DNA from: Nitrospirota bacterium
GTDB lineage: Bacteria; Nitrospirota; Thermodesulfovibrionia; Thermodesulfovibrionales; UBA6898
Length of the DNA: 64,000 bases
Assembly: GCA_021825365.1 (NCBI GenBank)
Contig: JAKAHR010000011.1
Coordinates: 43,737-107,736 of the forward strand
Direction: 5' to 3'
Shown: one piece after another, positions 1 to 7,861 of the stretch
How the letters are laid out: each line of letters begins with the position of its first letter
Position numbering within the stretch: the stretch's first letter is position 1
Notes under the pieces: model-generated
Databases searched by the model: none
Told to the model about the DNA's origin: nothing
Seen by the model: only the letters and a program-made list of their open reading frames with translations
Position numbers and translations under genes: made by a program

Positions 1-434
1 GGCTTGCGCAGTCCGGATGGGGCAGCGCACGTGATGACGCATTCAGGACGGCGGTGGATCAGGCAAAGGAGCATTTCCGCCGCTGCGCCAAGTGTTTTCA
101 GTACGTCTGCGAGACCTGCTGGAACGGCGATAAGGGGCTCTGTCTTAATTGCGCGCCTGATGCGGAGGTCGAAATAGAGGCGGCGCGGTCCCAAGGAGAG
201 GTCTACGCAGCAGGCGAGAAGGCGGCGCTCGAAGGCATTCAACGGGGAAAGAAGATGGATGTGAAGCGGGACCGTCAGCTCGTATGCCCCAAGTGCAAGA
301 CAGAAACCCATGGGGCGAAGTTCTGTCCTGAATGCGGCTTCCAGATGGCGGTCAAGGGGAAATGTTCCGGCTGCGGGGCCGAGGTGTCTGCAACCGCGAA
401 ATTCTGTCCTGAATGCGGCCAAAAGACAGGATAA
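1..434 (+). CDS. Zinc-ribbon protein, 5' end outside the window
   Basis: The reading frame is open from base 3 of the window, so the true start lies upstream; a GTG at 54 is only an internal candidate. The visible part has a cysteine-rich block (two CxxC pairs within RRCAKCFQYVCETC plus a further CLNC), a basic linker, then two C-terminal zinc ribbons of the form CPKC...CPEC and CSGC...CPECG. This order is typical of double zinc-ribbon proteins of unknown function in Nitrospirota and Deltaproteobacteria. Zinc binding is inferred from the cysteine spacing; no catalytic domain is visible. It converges on smpB, with a shared terminator hairpin at 433-461. Confidence 0.75.
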   Translation, partial: LAQSGWGSARDDAFRTAVDQAKEHFRRCAKCFQYVCETCWNGDKGLCLNCAPDAEVEIEAARSQGEVYAAGEKAALEGIQRGKKMDVKRDRQLVCPKCKTETHGAKFCPECGFQMAVKGKCSGCGAEVSATAKFCPECGQKTG

Positions 435-461
435 GAGCCAGCCGGGAGGCTACCGGCTCTT
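433..461. terminator. Convergent terminator hairpin
   Basis: AAGAGCC at 433-439 is complementary to GGCTCTT at 455-461, with a second small stem (AGCC/GGCT) inside the loop. It lies between the zinc-ribbon gene and smpB and overlaps the stop codon of smpB, so it could end both transcripts. There is no long T run on either side. Confidence 0.5.
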
Positions 462-893
462 CATCGCACGTTCTATCTCCCGGTCAGCCTCACGCTTCTT
501 GATTGACTCCCGTTTTTCATACATCTTCTTGCCTTTTGCAAGGCCGATCTCAACCTTCACCCGGGAGCCTTTAAAATAGAGCTTCAGGGGGATGAGGGAG
601 TACCCCTTCTGCGCCATCTTGGCCTGGAGTCTCGTTATCTCCCTGCCGTGCAGGAGGAGCTTCCTCGTCCGCAGGGGGTCGTGATTCATGATGTTCCCAT
701 GGGTGTATGGGCTGATATGGCAGTTAAAGAGATATGCCTCTGACTCTTTGATGATGACGTAGCTGTCCTTCAGGTTGGCCTTTCCGTCCCTCAGGGACTT
801 GACTTCGGTTCCCATCAGAACGATACCCGCCTCTATCGTCTCTTCAATCGAATAATCGTGGAATGCCTTCCGGTTCTGGGCGACTATTTGCAT
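450..893 (-). CDS. smpB: SsrA-binding protein SmpB
   Basis: SmpB binds the tRNA-like domain of tmRNA and brings it to stalled ribosomes for trans-translation. The protein of about 147 residues has the family signatures: start [14 protein letters not shown], the [18 protein letters not shown] block, GNIMNHDP, and the basic tail [16 protein letters not shown] that enters the decoding centre. I take the ATG at 893 rather than the upstream one at 908 because family members begin M(K/Q)I(I/V)AQN. The tmRNA gene itself was not recognised nearby. The gene is divergent from the radical SAM gene at 959, leaving about 65 bp for both promoters. Confidence 0.95.
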   Translation of the reverse strand: MQIVAQNRKAFHDYSIEETIEAGIVLMGTEVKSLRDGKANLKDSYVIIKESEAYLFNCHISPYTHGNIMNHDPLRTRKLLLHGREITRLQAKMAQKGYSLIPLKLYFKGSRVKVEIGLAKGKKMYEKRESIKKREADREIERAMKSR

Positions 894-946
894 GGTGCAT
901 TTTACCATATCATCAGCCGACCCCGATTGTCCGGCCGTTGAACGCG

Positions 947-952
947 TATAAT
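947..952 (+). promoter_or_regulatory. -10 box TATAAT just before the radical SAM gene
   Basis: TATAAT sits 6 bp before the ATG at 959, so a transcript from it would begin at or next to the start codon. A weak -35 (TTGTCC, 927-932) is present with a short 14-bp spacer. This would give a leaderless mRNA, or the element may be fortuitous. Confidence 0.35.
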
Positions 953-958
953 AGACTG

Positions 959-2590
959 ATGATAAGCCAGAGGATGATGGAAAAGGCGGATCAACTCCTT
1001 GCCAGGGAAAGGGGGACGATCTATAAGGACCCGGGCGGCAAGATCAGCATCGCCCTCGTCTATCCCAACACCTATTCCGTCGGCATGTCGAACCTCGGCT
1101 TCCAGGGCATCTACGGCCTGCTCAACCGGCATAGCGACGTTGTATGCGAAAGGGTCTTCCTCCCCGACGAAATGGACCTTGAAGAACAGGAAGAGAAGGG
1201 ATACGAGCCCTTTGCCCTCGAATCCAGACGCACACTCGCCCGGTTCGATATCATCGCCTTTTCCGTCTCATTCGAAAACGACTATCCCCATATCCTGAAG
1301 ATACTGAGGCTCGCCCACATCCCTGCCAGGTCTGCTGACAGGGGCGAAGGCCATCCGCTTGTCATCATGGGCGGGGTCTGCGCGTTCTATAACCCCGAGC
1401 CCCTGGCTGAATTCCTTGATGTCTGTTTTATCGGAGAGTCCGAGGAGATGCTGCCCCGGTTCCTCGACATATGCAGGAGTGCACGGACGAGGGCCGACCT
1501 CTTTCAGCAGGCAGCGGCTATGGAAGGGCTGTACGTGCCCCGCTTGTATGAAGTCGCCTACGACGCCGGCACGGGCCTGATCATCCGCAGAACAGCAACG
1601 GAAGGCGCATCAGGGGTGATCAGGAAGCAGACGGTTGCGGACATCTCGTCGTCTGTCATAAGGCCGGTGATCATTACACCTGAGGCGGAGTTCTCGGACA
1701 TGTACCTCCTTGAGACGATGCGGGGCTGCGTCTGGTCGTGCAGGTTCTGCGTTGCAGGACACATTTATAAGCCCGCCAGGCGGAAGGGTTTCGACGCCCT
1801 TAAAGCAGAGATCGCGCAGGCCCTTCAGGGCGCCGGGAAGGTGGGGCTCATCGGCCCGTCGCTATCGGATTATCCCCACGTGGAGGAGGCGCTTGCGATA
1901 GCAGGGGTGGATTTTTCGATCACCTCTCTCAGGGCAAGCCCGCGGACAGGCCGGATTGTCGGACTCATGCAGGGTCATAAGAGCGTCTCGATCGCCCCTG
2001 AAGCCGGCACAGAGCGTCTCCGGCGGGTCATCAACAAAAAGATCACTGAAGAGGACATCCTCGAAACATCAAAGATGATCCTGACGGGCGGCATCGAGAC
2101 GCTGAGGCTGTATTTCATGGTCGGCCTGCCGACCGAAACACGGGATGATATTACCGGCATCGTGGATCTGGTGAAAAAGATCAGGGAGCTCTCCCGCAGG
2201 GGTTTCCTGACCCTGAGCCTCAGTACCTTTGTGCCCAAGCCCTTTACCCCTTTTCAGTGGCACCCCATGGAGTCGATCAGGGAGGTGAAGGAAAGGCTCA
2301 AAATAATCAGGAAGGGATTGGGTCAGGTGAAGGGCGTGCGTGTCTTCCACGACGTGCCGAAATACGCCTACCTCCAGGGACTCCTCGCGCGGGGAGACAG
2401 GCGCGTCTCGACCGTGGTCGAGGAATTGGCATACGGTTCTGTCACGACAGGGACTCCATCCATTCCGGACAGGGACTTCTACACCTTCAGGCCGAGGGGC
2501 CATGACGAGATCCTCCCCTGGGATTTCATCGATGCCGGTGTGCCGAAGGAGAGACTCTGGCAGGAATATGCGGAAGCGCTGGGCATATGA
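959..2590 (+). CDS. B12-binding-type radical SAM protein (TIGR03960-like)
   Basis: The product of about 543 residues belongs to the radical SAM family with an N-terminal cobalamin-binding-like region (residues about 40-200, with [15 protein letters not shown]) and a radical SAM core beginning around residue 240. The cluster motif CVWSCRFC is the CxxxCxxC that binds the SAM-cleaving 4Fe-4S cluster. The closest remembered family is TIGR03960, often fused or adjacent to a TIGR03936 domain that is absent here. The substrate is unknown. ATG 959 is chosen over an upstream frame extension because [14 protein letters not shown] matches family N-termini. The stop overlaps the start of the next gene (ATGA). 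Confidence 0.85.
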   Translation: MISQRMMEKADQLLARERGTIYKDPGGKISIALVYPNTYSVGMSNLGFQGIYGLLNRHSDVVCERVFLPDEMDLEEQEEKGYEPFALESRRTLARFDIIAFSVSFENDYPHILKILRLAHIPARSADRGEGHPLVIMGGVCAFYNPEPLAEFLDVCFIGESEEMLPRFLDICRSARTRADLFQQAAAMEGLYVPRLYEVAYDAGTGLIIRRTATEGASGVIRKQTVADISSSVIRPVIITPEAEFSDMYLLETMRGCVWSCRFCVAGHIYKPARRKGFDALKAEIAQALQGAGKVGLIGPSLSDYPHVEEALAIAGVDFSITSLRASPRTGRIVGLMQGHKSVSIAPEAGTERLRRVINKKITEEDILETSKMILTGGIETLRLYFMVGLPTETRDDITGIVDLVKKIRELSRRGFLTLSLSTFVPKPFTPFQWHPMESIREVKERLKIIRKGLGQVKGVRVFHDVPKYAYLQGLLARGDRRVSTVVEELAYGSVTTGTPSIPDRDFYTFRPRGHDEILPWDFIDAGVPKERLWQEYAEALGI

Positions 2591-3204
2591 ACCTCCTGCT
2601 CATCGCGTCTTCATTATTCGTGATAGCCCTTTCAGGGGCGCTCGTTCCGGGGCCCCTTTTTACCATTACGGTCAGCGAATCCGTGAAACGGGGTTTCAGG
2701 GCAGGGCCCCTGATCATACTCGGCCACGCCATTCTGGAGCTGGCGATCGTCTTTCTGCTGATCTTCAACATAACGCCTTTTCTTTCTGGGGGGCGGGCAA
2801 GATTCATCATCAGTCTCGTCGGAGGCATGATGCTCGTGCTCATGGGAGGGGCGATGATCAGGGGGGCTGCAGGGACGAGACTCGACCTATCGGCAGGGGG
2901 GAAGCCCTCGGGCATGCACCCTGTTCTTTCAGGGATCATCGGCAGCGCATCGAACCCCTACTGGGTGATCTGGTGGGCGACGATCGGTCTTGGCTACCTG
3001 GTGAGTTCTCTGAAATTCGGGGTCCCCGGCGTTGCCGCCTTTTTCGCGGGTCACATCGCCGCTGACCTCGGCTGGTACAGCATCATCTCTTTTGCCGTCT
3101 CGAAGGGAAGGAACGTCATGGGAGACAGGGGATACCGGTTTCTTCTGTATGCCTGCGGGGTCTTTCTGATCTTCTTCGGCGGCTGGTTTATTTCAGGCGC
3201 ATAG
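2587..3204 (+). CDS. LysE/RhtB-family amino-acid exporter
   Basis: This 205-residue membrane protein has the LysE fold: N-terminal GALVPGPLFTITVSES (the conserved G-PGP motif), about six hydrophobic helices, and ASNPYWVIWWATIG in the middle, the conserved N-P-W block of the family. Such proteins export amino acids or related small molecules through the inner membrane; the substrate cannot be told. The start codon overlaps the stop of the radical SAM gene by four bases, so the two are probably translationally coupled. Confidence 0.85.
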   Translation: MNLLLIASSLFVIALSGALVPGPLFTITVSESVKRGFRAGPLIILGHAILELAIVFLLIFNITPFLSGGRARFIISLVGGMMLVLMGGAMIRGAAGTRLDLSAGGKPSGMHPVLSGIIGSASNPYWVIWWATIGLGYLVSSLKFGVPGVAAFFAGHIAADLGWYSIISFAVSKGRNVMGDRGYRFLLYACGVFLIFFGGWFISGA

Positions 3205-3302
3205 GCGGTCCCGGTATCAGCCGTTCATTTGAATTTTGTGTCAATAGATACTACTATATCCCAGTTCCGGAAATAAGACGTTGTGTTGCACCAAAACGCC
3301 GT

Positions 3303-3995
3303 ATGCCCTTCGAAAACATAAAGGATATCTATAAAAGGATGGCCCATGCCGCCATGAGGTCGGGGAGGGAACCCCAGGACGTGAAGCTCATTGCGGTCAC
3401 CAAGGAGGTAGGGTCTGAGCTGATCCACCAGGCGGTGCATATCGGCCTCCGGGAGTTCGGCGAAAGCCGGATTCAGGCTGCGAGGGAAAAGATTCCGGAG
3501 GTGAGGTCCCTCGATCCGCGCGCAAGGATCGTCTGGCACCTTATTGGACACCTCCAGACGAACAAGGCAAAGGCGGCTGTCAAACTCTTTGATATTATCC
3601 ACTCGGTCGACTCGCTCGAACTCGCAAGGAGCCTGAACCGGCATGCCGGAGAGGTGGGAAAAAGGCAGAGGATTTTACTTCAGGTAAAACTTTCAGATGA
3701 AGAAAGTAAGTATGGAATATTAAAGAATAAGATACGTAGTGTACTTGCGGAGGTTTTTGGCATGCAGAACCTCCGTGTCGAAGGTCTGATGACTATTCCC
3801 CCCTTTTTTGAAGACCCGGAAAAGGCGAGGCCCTATTTCAGGGAGCTGAGGGAGGTCCGGGACGAGGCTGTCTCTGCCGGGCATGACATGAAGGAGCTTT
3901 CGATGGGCATGTCGAACGATTTCACTGTCGCGATCGAGGAAGGTGCGACGATGGTCAGGATAGGGACCGCCATATTCGGCGAGAGGAGGAAGTAG
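3303..3995 (+). CDS. YggS/PROSC-family PLP homeostasis protein
   Basis: A single-domain fold-type III PLP-binding protein of 230 residues that buffers pyridoxal 5'-phosphate. KLIAVTKEV near the N-terminus holds the PLP lysine; HLIGHLQTNKAK, HSVDSLELA, and the C-terminal SMGMSNDFTVAIEEGATMVRIGTAIFG are signature blocks. It is directly followed (2 bp) by proC, then yggT and a DivIVA protein: the classic conserved yggS-proC-yggT-divIVA order. The 98 bp before it contain nothing clear. Confidence 0.93.
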   Translation: MPFENIKDIYKRMAHAAMRSGREPQDVKLIAVTKEVGSELIHQAVHIGLREFGESRIQAAREKIPEVRSLDPRARIVWHLIGHLQTNKAKAAVKLFDIIHSVDSLELARSLNRHAGEVGKRQRILLQVKLSDEESKYGILKNKIRSVLAEVFGMQNLRVEGLMTIPPFFEDPEKARPYFRELREVRDEAVSAGHDMKELSMGMSNDFTVAIEEGATMVRIGTAIFGERRK

Positions 3996-3997
3996 CG

Positions 3998-4786
3998 ATG
4001 ATCGGTTTTATCGGGGGCGGCAATATGGCTGAGGCGCTCATCAAGGGGATGACCTCGCAGGGCATGAAGGAAATATTCGTCTCTGAGCCGAGGGAGGAAA
4101 GGCGGCAGGAGCTCGAACGTCTGTATGGCGTGAAGACCTCCGGCTCGAACGAGGAGGTCGCGGCCGCCGCTGACATCATCATCCTCGCTGTCAAACCCCA
4201 GAACATGGAAAGCGTTTTGGCAGGGATAACCGGTCGGATTACCTCCGGGAAGACGGTGGTATCGATCGCAGCAGGCATCACCATCTCCTACCTGGCAGCG
4301 CGGCTCAGGACCGAAAAGATTGTCCGGGTGATGCCCAATACCCCCGCCCTTGTCCAGGAGGGCATGTCGGTCATGTCCCTCTGCGAATGTTTTTCGGGTG
4401 AGGAGATCAACCGGGTGCGCAGCATTCTCATGTCGATAGGGAGGGTGATTACCCTTCCGGAGAAGATGATGAATGCGGTGACGGCGGTATCAGGAAGCGG
4501 GCCTGCCTTTTTCGCGCTCCTTGTCGAGGCGATGGCCGCTGGAGGAGAGAAACTCGGCCTCGACGCGGACAATGCCCGTGAACTCGCTGTTCAGACGATG
4601 ATCGGTACGGCAAGGCTGCTGGAGACCGGCATGCCGCCGGAGAGGCTGAGGCAGATGGTGACGTCTCCCGGCGGAACGACCGAGGCGGGGCTGAAGGTCT
4701 TTGAGGAAAGAGACCTCAGGGGCATCGTCGATGAGGTCCTCCGGGCTGCCTGCAGACGGGCTGAAGAGCTGGGGAGGAGCAAGTAA
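3998..4786 (+). CDS. proC: Pyrroline-5-carboxylate reductase
   Basis: ProC reduces pyrroline-5-carboxylate to proline with NAD(P)H. The 262-residue protein begins IGFIGGGNMAEALIKG (Rossmann GxGxxA motif), continues with VRVMPNTPALVQEGM, and ends with the family signature TSPGGTTEAGLKVFEE. Its length matches bacterial ProC. The stop codon overlaps the ATG of the YggT gene by one base. Confidence 0.95.
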   Translation: MIGFIGGGNMAEALIKGMTSQGMKEIFVSEPREERRQELERLYGVKTSGSNEEVAAAADIIILAVKPQNMESVLAGITGRITSGKTVVSIAAGITISYLAARLRTEKIVRVMPNTPALVQEGMSVMSLCECFSGEEINRVRSILMSIGRVITLPEKMMNAVTAVSGSGPAFFALLVEAMAAGGEKLGLDADNARELAVQTMIGTARLLETGMPPERLRQMVTSPGGTTEAGLKVFEERDLRGIVDEVLRAACRRAEELGRSK

Positions 4787-5091
4787 TGTTCGTCTTCGGT
4801 GATCTGCTGGTCGCGGTTGCCAGGATTCTCGATACGCTGCTCGAAATCTACAAATGGGTCGTGATCATCGCCGCCCTGATCAGCTGGGTGAGTCCCGATC
4901 CTTACAATCCCATCGTGCGGTTCCTCTATTCCGTGACCGAGCCGGTGCTGAGACCGATCCGCAGGCTGATCGGTTACCGCCTCGGCCCTGTCGATGTTTC
5001 TCCCCTGGTAGTCATTCTTGTTATTATATTCCTGCAGTCCTTTATGGTCAGGTCCCTAATTAAACTCGGCATAACTTTCGGAGGAGGATAG
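4786..5091 (+). CDS. YggT-family integral membrane protein
   Basis: A 101-residue protein with two hydrophobic segments (about residues 8-35 and 70-98) flanking SWVSPDPYNPIVRFLYSVTEPVLRPIRR, the core YggT signature (WV..DP.NP.V......T.P.L.P.R). YggT proteins sit in cell-division or envelope clusters and have no proven enzymatic role. It lies between proC and the DivIVA gene with no gap. Confidence 0.9.
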   Translation: MFVFGDLLVAVARILDTLLEIYKWVVIIAALISWVSPDPYNPIVRFLYSVTEPVLRPIRRLIGYRLGPVDVSPLVVILVIIFLQSFMVRSLIKLGITFGGG

Positions 5092-5092
5092 G

Positions 5093-5572
5093 ATGAGAAT
5101 CACGCCGCTTGATATCCAGCAGAAGCAGTTCCCCATGAAGTTCCGGGGGTTCGACGTCGAGGAGGTGTACGCCTTTCTCGAGGTTGTGCGGGAGGAGATG
5201 GAGGAACTGCTCCGGGAGAACGCGTCCCTGCGGGAACAGGTGCAGCGGTCCGAGACTCACATCAAGGAGTACAAGGACATGGAGACCACCCTTCGGGAGA
5301 CGCTCATGACCGCCCAGCAGATGGTTGAAGACTACAAGGTCAACGCGCGCAAGGAGGCGGAACTTCTCCTGAAAGAGGCGGAGCTCAGGTCTGACAGCAT
5401 GATCAGGGAGGCGCAGGAAAAGGTGATCAAGATTCATGAGGACATTGTGGACCTGAAGGGCATTCGGCGCCATTTCAAGGAGGAGCTCAAGAGGCTTATC
5501 GACAGCCACGTGCTCATGCTCGAAAACGACACCCTCAGGGAAGGCGAGAGAAGGGGCGAGCCGGCGGAATGA
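5093..5572 (+). CDS. DivIVA-domain coiled-coil protein
   Basis: A 159-residue protein with the DivIVA N-terminal membrane-binding motif ITPLDIQQKQFPMKFRG-FDVEEVYAFLE, followed by a long, charged coiled coil. DivIVA proteins bind negatively curved membrane and recruit division or polar proteins. The length is typical of the short DivIVA proteins that follow yggT outside Firmicutes. An AGGAGGAT Shine-Dalgarno precedes the ATG. Its stop overlaps the start of hisS (ATGA). Confidence 0.88.
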   Translation: MRITPLDIQQKQFPMKFRGFDVEEVYAFLEVVREEMEELLRENASLREQVQRSETHIKEYKDMETTLRETLMTAQQMVEDYKVNARKEAELLLKEAELRSDSMIREAQEKVIKIHEDIVDLKGIRRHFKEELKRLIDSHVLMLENDTLREGERRGEPAE

Positions 5573-6852
5573 GCGCTGAAGCGCGGTACCGGGCACTCAA
5601 GGGGATGAAGGACGTCCTTCCCCCGGACATACACCTCTGGCAGAAGATCGAGACCGCCTTCAGGGAAGTCTTCGGTGCGTACGGGTTTCAGGAGATCCGC
5701 ACGCCGGTGGCTGAATCAACGGACATCTTCGTCAGGAGCATCGGAGAGACGACGGACATCGTCGAAAAGGAGATGTACACCTTTGAAGACAAGGCCGGGA
5801 GGAGCCTTTCCCTGAGGCCTGAAGGCACCGCCTCTGTCGTGCGTTCTTTTGTCGAGAACCGTCTCTTTAATCTCCCGTCACCCCAGAAATTCTACTATAT
5901 GGGCCCCATGTTCCGGTATGAGCGACCGCAATCCGGAAGATACCGGCAGTTCTACCAGACCGGCGTCGAGGCCTTCGGCTCGCCTCAGCCGGAGATGGAC
6001 GCCGAGGTGATCGCGATGCTGGGCCGGCTGTTGGGCAGCATCGGACTGCCCGAGCTTGTCTTCCAGGTGAATTCGATCGGCTGCGAGAACTGCAGGCCGG
6101 GATATAAGGAAAAGCTGCTCGCCTTCTTCGGCAACAGGCTGGAGGGGCTCTGTGCCGACTGCGCCAGACGCTACCGGCAGAACCCGCTGCGGATACTCGA
6201 TTGCAAGGTCCCGGGCTGCGTTGAACTCCGGCAGGGCGCGCCAAAGATCACCGACCACCTGTGCGCGGACTGCAGGAGCCACTTTGAAGGCCTGCAGAGG
6301 CTCCTCGATCTCCTCGGGCTGTCGTATGCGGTCAACCCCGACATGGTGCGGGGGCTCGATTACTACACGCGCACGACCTTTGAGGTGACCAGCGGTTCGC
6401 TCGGCGCCCAGAACGCCGTCGCGGCAGGGGGCAGGTACGACAGGCTCGTCAGGGAATTCGGCGGTCCTGAAACGCCTGCGGTCGGATTTGCCATCGGCAT
6501 GGAGCGGATCGTCGAACTGCTTCACCAGTCAGCAGGAGCCGTTGTGCCTGCGCCTGACATCTTCATCGCCTCGATGGGCGGGGAGGCGGGGAAGCAGAGT
6601 TTTCTCCTGGCCCAGCAGATCAGGGACAGGGGGCTTTGGGCTGAGCGGGGAGACCCGGCAGCGTCGCTCAAGAGCCAGATGAGGCGTGCGGACAGGATTG
6701 CGGCGCGGCATGTCTTTATCATCGGCGAGGAGGAACTGCGGTCAGGCATCGTCCGGTGGAAGAGGCTGGCCGATTCTTCCCAGGGCGAGGTGGCGTTGTC
6801 CGATGCGGCCGAGTCCGCTGTCAGGCTCCGCGGAGACAGTCTTTCCTCCTGA
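5569..6852 (+). CDS. hisS: Histidyl-tRNA synthetase
   Basis: HisRS charges tRNA-His. The 427-residue class II enzyme shows motif 1 near YGFQEIRTPVAES, motif 2 at GPMFRYERPQSGRYRQFYQ, the histidine-A motif RGLDYYTRTTFE, and motif 3 at AVGFAIGMERIVELL, then an anticodon-binding C-terminal domain. A cysteine-rich insert (CENC, CADCARR, CKVPGC, CADC; residues about 165-230) resembles the zinc-ribbon-like insertion common in bacterial HisRS. ATG 5569 overlaps the DivIVA stop by four bases. Confidence 0.97.
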   Translation: MSAEARYRALKGMKDVLPPDIHLWQKIETAFREVFGAYGFQEIRTPVAESTDIFVRSIGETTDIVEKEMYTFEDKAGRSLSLRPEGTASVVRSFVENRLFNLPSPQKFYYMGPMFRYERPQSGRYRQFYQTGVEAFGSPQPEMDAEVIAMLGRLLGSIGLPELVFQVNSIGCENCRPGYKEKLLAFFGNRLEGLCADCARRYRQNPLRILDCKVPGCVELRQGAPKITDHLCADCRSHFEGLQRLLDLLGLSYAVNPDMVRGLDYYTRTTFEVTSGSLGAQNAVAAGGRYDRLVREFGGPETPAVGFAIGMERIVELLHQSAGAVVPAPDIFIASMGGEAGKQSFLLAQQIRDRGLWAERGDPAASLKSQMRRADRIAARHVFIIGEEELRSGIVRWKRLADSSQGEVALSDAAESAVRLRGDSLSS

Positions 6853-6913
6853 TCTCTTGGGTCCTGCTGATGTTTCTCCGTCCGGACCCTTTATGGTAAA
6901 CTTATAGGGACTT

Positions 6914-7861
6914 ATGAGAATCCACCGCACAGTCCCGGCCCTGGTTCTATCACTGTTCGTAGCCCTTGTTTCGGTCTATATTGCAACGTTGAATGCGTCG
7001 TTCGATCCCCTGGTGATATCGATCATCATCGGCATGTTTGTCGGCAATATCTCCGAGGTCCGCGAGCTGACGGGAGCGGGAGTGGAGACGGCGATCAAGC
7101 TGCTCCTCCCGGCCGGCATCGCCCTGTACGGGACCCAGCTCGTGTTCAGCGAATTGCGGCCCGGCATCCTCGTGGGCATCCTGTGCGCCGCGGGAGGGCT
7201 TTTCGGGCTGACGCTCCTCCTGTCGCGTGTCTTCAATCTGAACCAGAAACTCTCCATACTCCTCGCAACGGGCGTTGCCGTCTGCGGAGCCTCCGCCATC
7301 GCCGTCATCTCGCCCCTGATCGGGGCCCGGAAGGAGGACACCTCGATCTCGGTCATCTCGGTGATGATGCTCGGCCTGACGGGGATGATCTTTTTCCCGA
7401 TGCTGTATGATATCCTCTCGCTCTCCCGGGAGGAGTTCAACTTTCTCGCCGGTTCCACGCTCCCCATGCTGGGACAGGTGCGGGTCGCAGCCGGCAGCGT
7501 CTGTCCGGAATGTGTCGGCGAGGCGCTGAAGATAAAACTGGTGAGGGTCTCCCTGTTGGTCTTCTGGGCGACGATCGCCGTCTTCCTGTCGGGCAAGGAG
7601 GAGAGGCGTGTCAGCGTGCCCTGGTTCGTCGTGGTCTTCATCGTCCTGGCGCTGGTCTCGAATTTCACCCGCCTCCTCGCCCCGCTCATGGAGTATCTGA
7701 AGAACGGCTCGACCTTTCTCCTTTCAGCCGCGCTTGCCGCCATCGGCACGTCGGTGGATTTCGACGCCATTGTCGAGGAAGGCGTCGCCCCGCTGGGGGT
7801 CATCCTCTTTTCATGGTCCATGATCATCCTGATGATGTATCTCGTGAGAAATCTCTTCTGA
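6914..7861 (+). CDS. YeiH/UPF0324-family putative sulfate exporter
   Basis: A 315-residue multi-pass membrane protein with about ten hydrophobic helices. GVAVCGASAIAVISPLI and ALAAIGTSVDFDAI match the conserved YeiH/YadS blocks. Family members are called putative sulfate exporters but the transported substrate is unproven. The stop shares one base with the start of the histidine kinase gene at 7861 (TGATG), so the two genes are probably co-translated, and the transporter may be functionally tied to the sensor. Confidence 0.85.
   Translation: MRIHRTVPALVLSLFVALVSVYIATLNASFDPLVISIIIGMFVGNISEVRELTGAGVETAIKLLLPAGIALYGTQLVFSELRPGILVGILCAAGGLFGLTLLLSRVFNLNQKLSILLATGVAVCGASAIAVISPLIGARKEDTSISVISVMMLGLTGMIFFPMLYDILSLSREEFNFLAGSTLPMLGQVRVAAGSVCPECVGEALKIKLVRVSLLVFWATIAVFLSGKEERRVSVPWFVVVFIVLALVSNFTRLLAPLMEYLKNGSTFLLSAALAAIGTSVDFDAIVEEGVAPLGVILFSWSMIILMMYLVRNLF

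Noticed and set aside
7510..7860. Upstream extension of the large kinase frame to a 1199-residue protein
   Set aside because: The first 117 codons overlap the YeiH-type gene in another frame, are Arg/His-rich without family similarity, and the ATG at 7861 gives a normal membrane-anchored start.
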